Shown: piece by piece, positions 45,263 through 56,300 of the stretch
Position numbering within the stretch: the first letter of the stretch is position 1
How the letters are laid out: the number at the start of each line of letters is the position of its first letter
DNA from: Bacteroidales bacterium UBA1309
GTDB taxonomy: Bacteria; Bacteroidota; Bacteroidia; Bacteroidales; Dysgonomonadaceae
Direction: 5' to 3'
NCBI GenBank assembly: GCA_002307185.1
Contig: DBTT01000054.1
Location: forward strand, 1-64,000
DNA length: 64,000 nucleotides
Program-made: the position numbers and the translations under genes
The notes under the pieces: generated by a model
What the model was told of the DNA's origin: nothing
Databases searched by the model: none
The model's input: only the letters and a program-made list of their open reading frames with translations

Positions 45263-45377
45263 AAAAATAAAGTTGGATTCAGAAAACAAGATGAGGATAG
45301 TTAAACATAAATCGATAGGGGGTTTAAATAATCAAGAAATAGTATATTCGCTTTAAATTAATTCAATATTCCTTAAT

Positions 45378-48300
45378 ATGAGGTATTTGTTGGTATTTAT
45401 CGCGGTTTGTTTTTCTGCTGTTGCCTTGGGCCAGAAGAAAGATCTGAAAATTATTTTAAATAATGTGACGGTCAAGGCAGCTTTAGAAACTTTAGAAGAA
45501 GAAACAGGATTGTCTTTTTGGTTTAATACGCAAGATGTGGATCTGAAAAAAATTATATCTGTTAATCTCAATGGGCGTTCACTAGATGAGGCTTTGGAAG
45601 CAATTCTCAGCGGCCAAGAGGTATCTTATGAATTAAAATCAGACCATATTATAATTTCACGAAAGAAGAATTCGGAGATGCAAGTGAAATCTTTAACAAC
45701 AACAGTAAATCGCAGAATAAAAGGCTTGGTGCTGGATGAAGCTGGGAATCCAATGCCAGACGTTATTGTCAGAGATAGGCTGGCCCGAATCGCAACCTCA
45801 ACTGACGATAACGGACATTTTTCTTTGTCTATACCTGTTAGTTCGAAAACATTGCTATTTTCTTTTGTGGGTATGGCCTCTTCTGAGTTGCCTGTTACAA
45901 ACGATATGGTGGTGCGTATGGAGCGTGATGAACATAGAATTAAAGAATTTGTAGTCACAGCATTAGATGTTATGCGCAAGAAGAGGTCTTTGCCTTATGC
46001 TTCTCAATCTATTGATGAGGACGAAATATCGAAAGGGAGAAATCTGAACTTTACCACAAGTCTTAGTGGGCTCGTGGCAGGAATGAATGTATTGCAGGCT
46101 GGTTCTGGATCAGGAGGCTCTACAAAGCTTACTTTGCGCGGCACCAAGAATATTACTTCAACTAATCAGCCCTTATTTGTGATAGATGGAGTACCTGTTC
46201 CAAACACCCAGACTTCTAACCCTTATGGATTTTATTCCGGGCGTGACAGTGGGGATGGTTTGTCTAACATAAATCCCGATGAGATACAGAGTGTAACCAT
46301 TCTCAAAGGTGCAAATGCTGCTGCACTTTATGGAAGCCAGGGTTCTAATGGAGTGGTTTTGATAACAACAAAGAAAGGTGCTGCTGGAACAACTGCAATA
46401 ACATTAAATTCGTCCGTGTCACTAGCCTCTATATCAGAATATCCAGCATTGCAATACATCTACGGGCAGACATCTTCGGGATCCGAAGACAGTTGGGGAG
46501 ACAAAGGAAGCTACCGAAATATACTGAACGATTTTTTTAGAAATGGCCTTACTTTTCAAAACAGTGTTGCACTAAGTGCTGGAAACGAAAAGATTACAAC
46601 TTATTTGTCGTATGCGAATGTGAACTCTTCGGGAGTAATGCCTACCAATCATTATGTGAAAAATAATTTGAGTTTTCGCCAAGCCTCCTCTTTCTTTAAC
46701 AACCGGCTCACTGTGTCATCGAATGTGATGCTCACAATGGAACAGCTCCATAATACAATATTGAACGGATATTATTGGAATCCTTTGTTGGGATTGTATA
46801 ATTTTCCAAGAGGACTCGATTTCACGTATTATAAGGATAATTATCAGATATTAGATACTGATCGTAACCTCATGGTCCAGAATTGGCCCATCAGTGGTAA
46901 TGCTGAAGCACAAATGAATCCTTACTGGATACTAAATAATGATCCAGATGATACGAAAACAAAGCGGGTAATAGTAAATCTTAGTGTAAAATACTCTCTT
47001 TTTGACGGAATTTCACTCTCTGCTAGAGGGAATTACGACTACACTAACCAGCTTTATGAAATGAAAGCAAAGGCTACCTCTAGCTCTGTATTGGTCAGTG
47101 AAAACGGTCGTTACATATATTCGAACCTCACGAGTTCGCAGACCTACGGTGACTTGTTGCTTACCCTAGACAAGCAAATTTTGGGGAATGATATCAGCTT
47201 GCATGCACTAGTTGGAGCTGCTTATCAAAAAGAAGTTATCGGTGATGGATTAGTGATTGATAGTCAAACTTATGGGCTGACTATCGTCAACCAGTTTACC
47301 ATTCAAAATATAGCTTCCCTGTTGGCTTTTTCAAATTCCCAACAGGTTGCCTCCCGGATCATCAAACAATCTGTTTTTGGGAATCTGTCGATAGGGTATA
47401 AGGGAAAGGTTTACCTTGATTTATCGGGGCGAAATGATTGGGCATCTTCGTTGGCATTCACCAAGCATCCTTCATATTTCTATCCATCAGTAGGCGTGTC
47501 ATTTATATTAACTGACCTAATGAAGCTACCGAAATTTATCAATTTTGCCAAGTTGCGGGAATCCTTTGCACGCGTTGGTAATGAGATTCCAGCATTTATA
47601 AGTAATCCTACTGGAAGTGTCTCTGCGAACGGATACACCGGTAATTTTGTCAAAGCATTTAATGATTTGAAACCTGAAATGTCCAATAATTTCGAGACAG
47701 GATTGGATCTAGGTCTTTTTCACAACAGGCTCGGGATCGATTTTACTTGTTACCAAATTGATAGTAGAGATCAATATCTTCAGTTAGAGGCTCCTTCAGG
47801 TTCGGGATATACTAGTTATTATGTAAATGCGGGAAATGTCCGCTCCAGGGGGATAGAACTTTGCTTAAATGCAACTCCTTTTTCATATAAAGATTTTATT
47901 TGGAACTCAAGTTTGAACTACAGCCGGAATCGGAATAGAATTATTTCTCTAAGTGATGATTTGACTGGTTATTACCAATTACCAGGAGGAGGTGAAGGAT
48001 ATGAGATGAAAGTTGTTACCGGAGGTTCCATGGGAGACATTTATACTTATGCTTACGTCCGTGATGCCAACGGGAGTATTGTCTTGGATGAAGAGCATAT
48101 TCCTGAAAAAACCACTGTCGAGAAGAAAATAGGAAGTGCAAATCCAAGCTGGATGTTAGGTTGGAACAATACTATCAAGTATAAAGGCGTCGAACTGAGT
48201 TTACTTATTGATGGAAAGTTTGGTGGAAAATTTGTTTCGATGTCCCAGGCATATCTTGATGCCAATGGGGTCACCAAATCTACCGCAGATGCTCGCAATA

Positions 48301-48668
48301 ATGGAGGGGTTTGGGTTTCTGGATCCATGGCAGATGGCAGTTCATGGTCTGGCATTGTAGATGCAAAGGCATATTATACTGGAACTGCAGGAAGAGGAGG
48401 AATTATGGAACAATATGTATATGATGCCACCAACGTTCGTCTGCGGCAAGCTGTTCTTGCATATACTTTTAATGTTAATAAGTCGAGGAGAACTAGGCTT
48501 AAGAATATGACACTCTCGTTGATCCTAACTAATCCTTGTTATTTATATAAAAGAGTACCGGGTAATCCCAATGCCACAATAAGTACAGGGAATGGAACTC
48601 AGTCTGTTGAGAATTTCGGGTTGCCTCCAGTAAGAAATTTTGCGTTCAACATAAAAATGAATATTTAA
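45378..48668 (+). CDS. SusC/RagA TonB-dependent transporter with STN signalling domain
   Basis: A 1096-residue outer-membrane transporter for oligosaccharides. Signal peptide (1-19), STN domain (about 20-95: ILNNVTVKAALETLEEETGL, SYELKSDHIIISRK), carboxypeptidase-like domain (about 113-185: IKGLVLDEAGNPMPDVIV), plug domain with SLSGLVAGMNVLQAGSGSGG and VIDGVPVPNTQT, the SusC signature TILKGANAAALYGSQGSNGV, then the barrel. The STN domain marks it as the transducer that signals to FecR. It is followed after 10 bases by its SusD partner. Upstream TATATTCG (45343-45350) deviates from the standard -7, consistent with ECF control. Confidence 0.95.
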   Translation: MRYLLVFIAVCFSAVALGQKKDLKIILNNVTVKAALETLEEETGLSFWFNTQDVDLKKIISVNLNGRSLDEALEAILSGQEVSYELKSDHIIISRKKNSEMQVKSLTTTVNRRIKGLVLDEAGNPMPDVIVRDRLARIATSTDDNGHFSLSIPVSSKTLLFSFVGMASSELPVTNDMVVRMERDEHRIKEFVVTALDVMRKKRSLPYASQSIDEDEISKGRNLNFTTSLSGLVAGMNVLQAGSGSGGSTKLTLRGTKNITSTNQPLFVIDGVPVPNTQTSNPYGFYSGRDSGDGLSNINPDEIQSVTILKGANAAALYGSQGSNGVVLITTKKGAAGTTAITLNSSVSLASISEYPALQYIYGQTSSGSEDSWGDKGSYRNILNDFFRNGLTFQNSVALSAGNEKITTYLSYANVNSSGVMPTNHYVKNNLSFRQASSFFNNRLTVSSNVMLTMEQLHNTILNGYYWNPLLGLYNFPRGLDFTYYKDNYQILDTDRNLMVQNWPISGNAEAQMNPYWILNNDPDDTKTKRVIVNLSVKYSLFDGISLSARGNYDYTNQLYEMKAKATSSSVLVSENGRYIYSNLTSSQTYGDLLLTLDKQILGNDISLHALVGAAYQKEVIGDGLVIDSQTYGLTIVNQFTIQNIASLLAFSNSQQVASRIIKQSVFGNLSIGYKGKVYLDLSGRNDWASSLAFTKHPSYFYPSVGVSFILTDLMKLPKFINFAKLRESFARVGNEIPAFISNPTGSVSANGYTGNFVKAFNDLKPEMSNNFETGLDLGLFHNRLGIDFTCYQIDSRDQYLQLEAPSGSGYTSYYVNAGNVRSRGIELCLNATPFSYKDFIWNSSLNYSRNRNRIISLSDDLTGYYQLPGGGEGYEMKVVTGGSMGDIYTYAYVRDANGSIVLDEEHIPEKTTVEKKIGSANPSWMLGWNNTIKYKGVELSLLIDGKFGGKFVSMSQAYLDANGVTKSTADARNNGGVWVSGSMADGSSWSGIVDAKAYYTGTAGRGGIMEQYVYDATNVRLRQAVLAYTFNVNKSRRTRLKNMTLSLILTNPCYLYKRVPGNPNATISTGNGTQSVENFGLPPVRNFAFNIKMNI

Positions 48669-48678
48669 TTCGGAAGGA

Positions 48679-50253
48679 ATGGCTGTAAACAGTAACATAT
48701 TGTCCGTAGTATTTTTATCATTGACTTTTGTCGCTTGTACGTCAAACTTTGAGGATACAAATACAAATCCTTACGGTGTCACCGACGATGATCTAGCACA
48801 AGATAATTTGATTGTCGGAGGGTATTTTACTCAATTGCAACAGTACATTTATACTATTTTTTCTGATTTGCAGGTGGAGCAAAATTTGGTGGGAGACGCA
48901 TTTGCCCAATACACAGTTACCCCTAGTCCATATATGTCCAATCGAAATAACTTGACTTATAAATTTGTTTGGTACAGTAAACGTTGGGACAACAATTATT
49001 CATATGTCATGCCTGTAGTTCTGAACTTTAAGCTTTTAGGCTTTGACCAGGAATATCCTAATTTTTACGCATGGGCTGCAATATTGAAAATTTTGTCGAT
49101 GCATCGGGTGACGGACGATTATGGTCCGATAATATACAGTGATTATGGTACGTCAAGCACTACTATAAATTATGATTCACAAAAAACTGTCTATTATTCA
49201 TTTTTTGATGAACTTGATTCGGCTGTCACTACTCTCGGATCATATTCTACACAGAGTACCAGTGTTTTCAAAAAGTTTGATTTAGCTTATGGAGGTAATG
49301 TTTCCAAATGGATCAAAGCTGCTAATTCATTGAGATTGAGATTGGCAATGAGGATATCAAAGGTCGATCCGGAAAAAGCGCAGATTGAAGCGGAGAAGGC
49401 TGTCGATCAAAGTTATGGATTGATAGAAAGCAATAGTGATAATTTGATGATTGCATTGAATAGTTATGTGCATCCTTTGTGGACAATCAGCAATGGATGG
49501 AACGAATGCCGTATGTGTGCTACGATGGGATCAATTCTGGGTGGATATAATGACCCTCGGCTGTCTGTTTATTTCACTCCGGCTACCGACTCGCTTGTCG
49601 CCGGAAAATATACAGGTATCCGCCAAGGGATCGAAATTTCATCAAAAAGCACCTATGTCAATTTCTCCAGCATTGGCAGCATGTACGAAACAACAAAGTT
49701 TGTCCAAATTATGACAGCATCTGAAGTCGCTTTTCTTCGCGCCGAGGGGGCTTTGAGAGGCTGGAATATGGGAGGGACTGCTGGTGAATTTTATAATCAG
49801 GGAATAGCATTTTCTTTAGCCCAATATAGCTTATCTAACAACTATAATTCATATATAAACGATAGTACAAGTACGTTTTCTGATTATACAGATCCTAAAA
49901 ACTCAGCAAATAATTTCACAAAATCAAGCAGTATAACGATTAAATGGGATGAAAATGCTGTTAGCGAAGAGAAACTGGAACGTATCATTACACAAAAGTG
50001 GATTGCCTTGTTCCCTGATGGGCAAGAAGCTTGGTCCGAGTTCAGAAGAACGGGTTATCCGAAATTACTACCTGTCGTTGTAAACTACAGTGGAGGCACG
50101 ATAAGCAGCACAGAATTCGTTCGTCGGGTTCCATATCCGGATGATGAATACTTGACGAATCCTTACGGAATTGAGGGTGGTTTGATTCTGCTGGGAGGTG
50201 CTGATACTGGAGGTACAAGGCTTTGGTGGGACAAGGGTGGTGGAAATTTTTAA
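48679..50253 (+). CDS. SusD/RagB-family glycan-binding lipoprotein (first pair)
   Basis: A 524-residue surface lipoprotein partner of the preceding SusC. Signal sequence ends LTFVAC with Cys20 acylated. Typical features: NTNPYGVTDDDL after the anchor, TPR-like helices, KWIKAANSLRLRLAMRISKV, TASEVAFLRAEGALRGWN and, near the C-terminus, KWIALFPDGQEAWSEFRRTG. It belongs to the SusD-like subgroup with the long C-terminal FRRTGYP segment, as does the second SusD here. It is predicted to lid the SusC barrel and bind the glycan. Confidence 0.93.
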   Translation: MAVNSNILSVVFLSLTFVACTSNFEDTNTNPYGVTDDDLAQDNLIVGGYFTQLQQYIYTIFSDLQVEQNLVGDAFAQYTVTPSPYMSNRNNLTYKFVWYSKRWDNNYSYVMPVVLNFKLLGFDQEYPNFYAWAAILKILSMHRVTDDYGPIIYSDYGTSSTTINYDSQKTVYYSFFDELDSAVTTLGSYSTQSTSVFKKFDLAYGGNVSKWIKAANSLRLRLAMRISKVDPEKAQIEAEKAVDQSYGLIESNSDNLMIALNSYVHPLWTISNGWNECRMCATMGSILGGYNDPRLSVYFTPATDSLVAGKYTGIRQGIEISSKSTYVNFSSIGSMYETTKFVQIMTASEVAFLRAEGALRGWNMGGTAGEFYNQGIAFSLAQYSLSNNYNSYINDSTSTFSDYTDPKNSANNFTKSSSITIKWDENAVSEEKLERIITQKWIALFPDGQEAWSEFRRTGYPKLLPVVVNYSGGTISSTEFVRRVPYPDDEYLTNPYGIEGGLILLGGADTGGTRLWWDKGGGNF

Positions 50254-50382
50254 ACTATCTATTCTCCGATATACTTTATTTATTTAGCATCCAAAATTTA
50301 GATATTTTACTCTTTTTAATTATACTTTCAGGATATGCAATTTGCTGTTCTGTACAATCTTATAACCCTTATTGATCAGAAA

Positions 50383-53082
50383 ATGAAGAAGATTTTTATT
50401 TGTATTTTATTGTTGGTTCTGTTTTGCTTTCCTACTCTGGTTAATGCTCAATTGATTCAAAACCGCGATCGTTTGGGTGATATGGAGCGAATGCTGGAAA
50501 TGCAACGCCAACTTACATCTAAGGGCAAAACAAATATTTGGACTTATCTCCAGAAAAATATGCCTTCAGACGAAAAGCAAGCACTACGCTTTCTTTACGC
50601 CTATATGCCATTGAGTGATATGGCCGACTATACACCTTCTTTTATGCAAATGAATGTGAAATATGCTTTAAGGGCGCGTTCTGAACTGCCTTGGGGGAAA
50701 AATATTCCGGAAGATGTTTTTCTTCATTTCGTTTTGCCTTTGAGAATTAATAATGAAAATTTGGATTCGTTTAGGGAAGTGATGTATCAGGAGTTGAAAG
50801 AAAGGGTGAAGGGGCTGTCAATGAAAGATGCCGCCCTTGAAGTCAATCATTGGTGTCACCAGAAAGTGACTTACCGAGGCACAGATGCACGCACCAGCGC
50901 ACCGCTAAGTGCAGTCAAGAAATCTTTTGGGCGATGTGGCGAAGAATCGACTTTCGCTGTCACGGCTTTGCGAACGGTAGGCATTCCGGCTCGTCAGGTT
51001 TACACTCCACGTTGGGCACACTCTGACGACAATCATGCATGGGTGGAAGTTTGGATAGATGGAAAGTGGTATTTCATGGGTGCTTGTGAGCCTGATCCAG
51101 AATTAAATATGGGGTGGTTTGCAGAGCCTGCCACACGGGCTATGTTGGTACATACACGTGCTTATGGGCGTTATTTTGGTTCAGAAAATGTGGTAACAGT
51201 AGCCGACCGCTTCTCTGAATTGAACCTTACGGCGAATTATGCTCCCGTGAAAAAAGTAAATGTATGGGTCAAAGATGAAAAAGGTTTACTGGTGGATAGC
51301 GCAAAGGTGGAATTTGGCTTGTATAATTATGCCGAATATTATCCTATTGCGACCCGTTACACGGTGAATGGCAAAACTGACCTTACGGTAGGTCTGGGCG
51401 AGTTGCTCCTATGGGCCTCCTATAAAGGTAAATTTGGATATGCTAAACTTTCAGTTCCGGCAACCGATTCGTTGGTTTTGACCTTAAAGAATACATTCTT
51501 AAATAATCTAACGGAGAATTACTTCATGGTACCTCCTAAAGTAGGCAAAGTTACGGTTAGTGCCACTGCAGACGAAATCAAGCACAACAGCCAGCGATTA
51601 CTTCAAGAGGATTCAATCCGCCACGCATACATGTCCACTTTCAAAGATTCTGTTTGGGCTGCTTCCTTAGCCACCCGCTTGGGCCTTGACCATGCTGTTG
51701 TGAAAGAGGCGATTGCCAAAAGCTATGGGAACTGGAGCGATATTTCCGAATATTTGGAGAAAGGTACAGCTATCAGCCGGAAATATGTATTGGCTTTCTT
51801 AAAGCAACTTTCCGACAAAGATTTCAGCGACGCCTCTGCATCGGTTTTACTTAGTCAGCTCGCATCTGCCGTTGAAGAAAAGAAAAAAACGGCTCCGATT
51901 GATGAAGATCTGTTTGTGAAATATGTCCTTGCACCTCGCTTGGCCAACGAAAACTTGAGCCCATGGCGTAAGTTCCTATTGGAAGCTTTTAGCCCTGTTT
52001 TTCTGAAGCAGACCAGAAACGACATACTCGTTTTGAAGAATTGGATAACTCAGAATATTTTGGTCGATAACGTTGCCAACATGCATTCTCGCACACCTTT
52101 ATCGCCGGAAGGCGTTTTCCGGTTGAAAGTAGCCGACAAGCAATCTCGCGATTTATTTTTTGTGGCAGCTTGCCGTTCATTTGGAATTCCGGCACGTATC
52201 AATCAAGCCACACTGGAACCAGAATATTTTCGCAACGAACAATGGTTAGGCATGTCATTTGATGCTTCTAAAGTCGAAGAGCCTACATCTAAGGGAAAAC
52301 TACACTTTGTGAATGGAGACAATCTAGTGGAACCACAATATTACCTTCATTTCACCATTGGTAAACTTCGAAATGGAAGCTACAAGACACTCGAGTTCGA
52401 CGAAGGAAAGCGCATTTCTGAGTTTCCTGAGGAGATTGAGCTAGAAGCTGGTTACTATGCACTTGTCACAGGTAATCGCCAATCGGATGGCTCCGTGTTA
52501 AGTTCGATGAGTTACTTCAAGGTATCAGCTGATTCTCTAACCAATCTGAAGGTAGAGTTGGTTCGCCAAACAGATGGATTGAAAGCCTCTGGTAAATTGA
52601 ACCCGAAGCAACTTCAATTGCAAGCGGTGGGTTCTTCAAATATTCATACTCTTGGTGAATTGGCAAAAGATGCTTCAACTGTTTTGGTAATCATTGATCC
52701 TGACAAAGAGCCTTCGAAGCATATTATGAATGATCTGGCTCCTTACCGTGAGGCGTTAACCAAGACTGGAACCCATTTTGTTTTTGTGACATCAGAACAG
52801 AAAGCTGGTGGTTTAAATATCTTGAAGACCTATGATCTTCCGGACAATTATGTAGTAGGAATTGACCTAAAGGATAATATTCTGTCTTCAGTAATGGACG
52901 AATATGGGATAGTGATGAAAGACAAACTCCCTTTAGTTCTCTTTTTGGATAAGGAGGGAAATGTGTATTATTTTTCGTCAGGATACCGCATCGGGGTAGG
53001 AGAGCAGTTGCTAAGGACAATTAGACAGTCTGAAAACGAGTTGCCTTGTAACAAAGCTAAACAAAGTTGCACAACTCCATAG
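50383..53082 (+). CDS. Exported transglutaminase-like protein with duplicated module and thioredoxin-like end
   Basis: A protein of 899 residues; ATG 50383 gives the signal peptide (MKKIFICILLLVLFCFPTLV, ending NAQ), whereas 50335 would not. The first transglutaminase-like module (about 110-245) has SFGRCGEESTFAVTALRTVG with Cys185, DDNHAWVEVWIDGKWYF with His218, and a following acidic pocket. The second module (about 520-680) repeats the pattern, but the Cys position is lost (KVADKQSRDLFFVAACRSFG) and no HAW follows. Residues about 770-885 look thioredoxin-like without a CxxC. Being between two SusC/SusD pairs suggests a protein- or peptide-linked substrate. Function is inferred. Confidence 0.8.
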   Translation: MKKIFICILLLVLFCFPTLVNAQLIQNRDRLGDMERMLEMQRQLTSKGKTNIWTYLQKNMPSDEKQALRFLYAYMPLSDMADYTPSFMQMNVKYALRARSELPWGKNIPEDVFLHFVLPLRINNENLDSFREVMYQELKERVKGLSMKDAALEVNHWCHQKVTYRGTDARTSAPLSAVKKSFGRCGEESTFAVTALRTVGIPARQVYTPRWAHSDDNHAWVEVWIDGKWYFMGACEPDPELNMGWFAEPATRAMLVHTRAYGRYFGSENVVTVADRFSELNLTANYAPVKKVNVWVKDEKGLLVDSAKVEFGLYNYAEYYPIATRYTVNGKTDLTVGLGELLLWASYKGKFGYAKLSVPATDSLVLTLKNTFLNNLTENYFMVPPKVGKVTVSATADEIKHNSQRLLQEDSIRHAYMSTFKDSVWAASLATRLGLDHAVVKEAIAKSYGNWSDISEYLEKGTAISRKYVLAFLKQLSDKDFSDASASVLLSQLASAVEEKKKTAPIDEDLFVKYVLAPRLANENLSPWRKFLLEAFSPVFLKQTRNDILVLKNWITQNILVDNVANMHSRTPLSPEGVFRLKVADKQSRDLFFVAACRSFGIPARINQATLEPEYFRNEQWLGMSFDASKVEEPTSKGKLHFVNGDNLVEPQYYLHFTIGKLRNGSYKTLEFDEGKRISEFPEEIELEAGYYALVTGNRQSDGSVLSSMSYFKVSADSLTNLKVELVRQTDGLKASGKLNPKQLQLQAVGSSNIHTLGELAKDASTVLVIIDPDKEPSKHIMNDLAPYREALTKTGTHFVFVTSEQKAGGLNILKTYDLPDNYVVGIDLKDNILSSVMDEYGIVMKDKLPLVLFLDKEGNVYYFSSGYRIGVGEQLLRTIRQSENELPCNKAKQSCTTP

Positions 53083-53220
53083 CGATGCCGATTGAATCCA
53101 ACTTAAAAAGCAATCATAAAAGGCCTGATGTTAACTATTTGATTATAAAAACATCTAAAATAGTTTCGTTTTGAAATAAAAACATCAATATTTTGTTTAT
53201 AGTGTAAGTTTAGGTTCGAA

Positions 53221-53235
53221 TTTGCAAATAGCAAA
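53221..53235. promoter_or_regulatory. Small palindrome upstream of the second susC
   Basis: TTTGC (53221-53225), AAATA, GCAAA (53231-53235): a 5-bp inverted repeat in the 285-base gap before susC. A possible operator; no promoter of the standard form is evident here. Confidence 0.25.
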
Positions 53236-53367
53236 GTATTACTCCCCCCTTCAAACCTTATTATATCATATTATAAATTATTAGACGGTGATTTTATGTC
53301 ACTATCGATATTTTTATGTGCGTGTGTTTTGGTTATATTGTAAATCATTAAATTTTATTAATTAGAA

Positions 53368-56300
53368 ATGCTTATGAAAAGGATCAAGTCTTTAAAAAGG
53401 AAAAGGTCAGCATTTGGGAATAGTTGGCCCAAGTTGCAGAAAATCGTTTCACTAGGCTGTGCATTAGGTATCATATCCTTGGGAAATGTGATGAAGGTGA
53501 GAGCTGAAAGCCCAGCCCCTAAAAGATCAGGTACTGTTGTTGTATCCCAACCCGCAGACGTACGCACTATTTCGGGTGTTATCGCTGATCTGGGTGGGTC
53601 TCCGCTTCCAGGTGTTGCAGTTATGCTGAAAGGAACGACCATAGGAACAACATCTGATGCCAGTGGAAAGTACACTTTATCCAAAGTGCCGGATGGTTCT
53701 GAACTTGTATTCTCCTGCGTGGGAATGACTAGTAAGACAATAAAGGTGGGTTCTCAAACACAAATTGATGTAACTCTTGAGGATGCAAGTACAGGATTGA
53801 ATGAGGTTGTTGTAACTGCATTGGGTATTAAAAAAGAGCAAAGGGCACTTGGCTATGCTGTGAGTACTGTTAGTGCTGCTGATTTAACCAAAACAGGAAG
53901 TACAAACTTTGGTTCTGCATTGTATGGAAAAGCTGCTGGAGTAAGAATCAATTCTGCTCCGGGTGGTGCAACAAGTGCTGTTAATATTCAAATTCGTGGT
54001 GTAACCTCGATCAACAACAATACTCAACCACTGTATATCGTGGATGGTGTCCCAATAAGGAGTTCTACGATGTTGAGTTCAATTGGAGGTAATAATGGTG
54101 ACTACTGGTCCGAAACTAAGATCCGTGAGAATGGAGCTATCGATATCAATCCCGAGGATATTGAAACTTTGTCAATTCTTAAAGGTGCGAGTGCTTCGGC
54201 TTTGTATGGATCTGAAGCTGCTAACGGTGTAATTGTGATTACTACAAAAAAAGGTTCAAAAAATCGGGGTTTAGGTGTTGACATAGGATATAGTTATAAT
54301 TTTGAAAATGTAGCCACCAAACCTGATTATCAAAATGAATATGGCCCAGGTTATGATAGGGCAACAAACGTTGATAGTTTTGGAAGCTCGGATACTGGAT
54401 GGTTGACAGATGATGATGGTTCAGTACATCCAATCTACCGTGCTTATGCGCAGTTTGGACCTAAATTTGATGGGCGTACAGTAAAGTATTGGGATGGCTC
54501 ATCTCGTAGTTACGTGGCTAATAAAGATAATTATAAAGATTTTTATCAGACTGGTTATAGTTCTATATCCAATGTAGCAATTTCTAATGCTTCTGATAAT
54601 GGAAATTTTCGCTTGGCTTATACCCGAACCGACTATGAAGGTATTCAACGAGGTGGTAACATGCAAAAAAATAATTTTAGTTTTAATGGCACTTTGAAGC
54701 TGAATAAAAATGTGAGCGTTGACATTATTTCAAATTATATAAATACATTTACGCATAACCGCCCTACGATGCTAAGTCGTCTCACGGGAGCATTCGGTGG
54801 ATTCTATAGCAGAATGGATGATATGAATACATATCTATCAAAATATCAGACGACTAAAGGTTATAAATATGTCAAATCTACAGCAACGACATATGATCCG
54901 GATGAAGCTCTTTCTTACAACATCAGAGCATACGAACTTTTGGATCTTCTTTGGAGCCGCCTTAAGAACAGTTATGACGAAAGTCAAAATCGCTATATTA
55001 ATAGTGTTACAGCTAACATTGCGCTTAATGATAAATTCAAGCTTAGAGGCCGTATTGGGAATGATTTCACCAGCTTGCGTGTAGAAGATAAGCAACACAA
55101 CGAATATTCATCAGCATTTGGATATTCAGGCTATTATAAGGTTGCGAATGGTCGTTCAACAATACTTTATGGGGATGCCTTGCTTTCATACAATACAAAT
55201 AACATATTGAAAGATCTGGGCCTGACTGCATCGATTGGTGCTAATGGTAAAAGAGCTACTTACTCCGATGCCAGTTCAAACACAAATGATGGATTAGTTA
55301 TCGAGAATTGGTTTAGTTTGACAAATTCAGCAAGTTCCATATCCAGTACTTCAACGAGTACTTACCAATCAGATATGGCAGCTTTCGGGATTTTAGGATT
55401 GAATTATAAATCTTGGTTATATATGGAAGCAACAGGCCGTAATGAGTGGACTTCTACTCTTCCAAAAAATGAAAATCATTATTTTTATCCTTCCATCAAC
55501 AGTGGATTTGTCTTCTCTGATGCTTTCAAATTTCCATCTTATTTGACATATGGTAAATTAAGAGCTTCATGGGGTATCGTTGGCAATCACCCTGAGATGT
55601 ACCAAGCAGGTGTTGCATATACAGTAAGTTCAGTTACAACTACTTCTGGTAATGTAATATATCAATCACCCGCAAGTTCTCAATATGGAAACGATGGAAT
55701 CCGTTCAGAAAAGAAATACGAGTCTGAGATTGGTTTAGAGCTGAAATTTCTGCAAAATCGTTTGGGCTTTGATTTTTCTTACTATTATAACAAAATTAAA
55801 GACCAGATTCTTTATTTGGATACGCCAGCATCATCCGGTGCCAGTAGTATGCTTACCAACGTGGGCGACTTGTCAAATCAAGGTTTGGAGATATCAATAT
55901 CGGCAACCCCATTAAAATTAAAGTCTTTTGAGTGGACTAGCCGATTGAATATTGGCATGAATAGGAATAAACTGCTAAGGCTTACAACAGGCGTGGATGA
56001 GCTTATTCCTTATAGCACTGACGGCGGAGCTCTCCAGATTAAAGCTAGCGTGGGCGATGCCTTGGGCAACATCTATGTACATCCTATTTCCACGAATAGT
56101 GACGGCGTCAAAATTGTAAATTCAGACGGTTATTATGAAATCGATAATACCACCTACCAGAAAGTCGGCAACATCACTCCAAAGGTAGTGGGGGGATTCT
56201 CGAACACGTTTACATACAAGAATTTTGCCTTAGATATCATGATCGATTATCGGTTGGGAGGTCAAATTGTTTCTACTCCAACCCTATATATGACTGGGGC

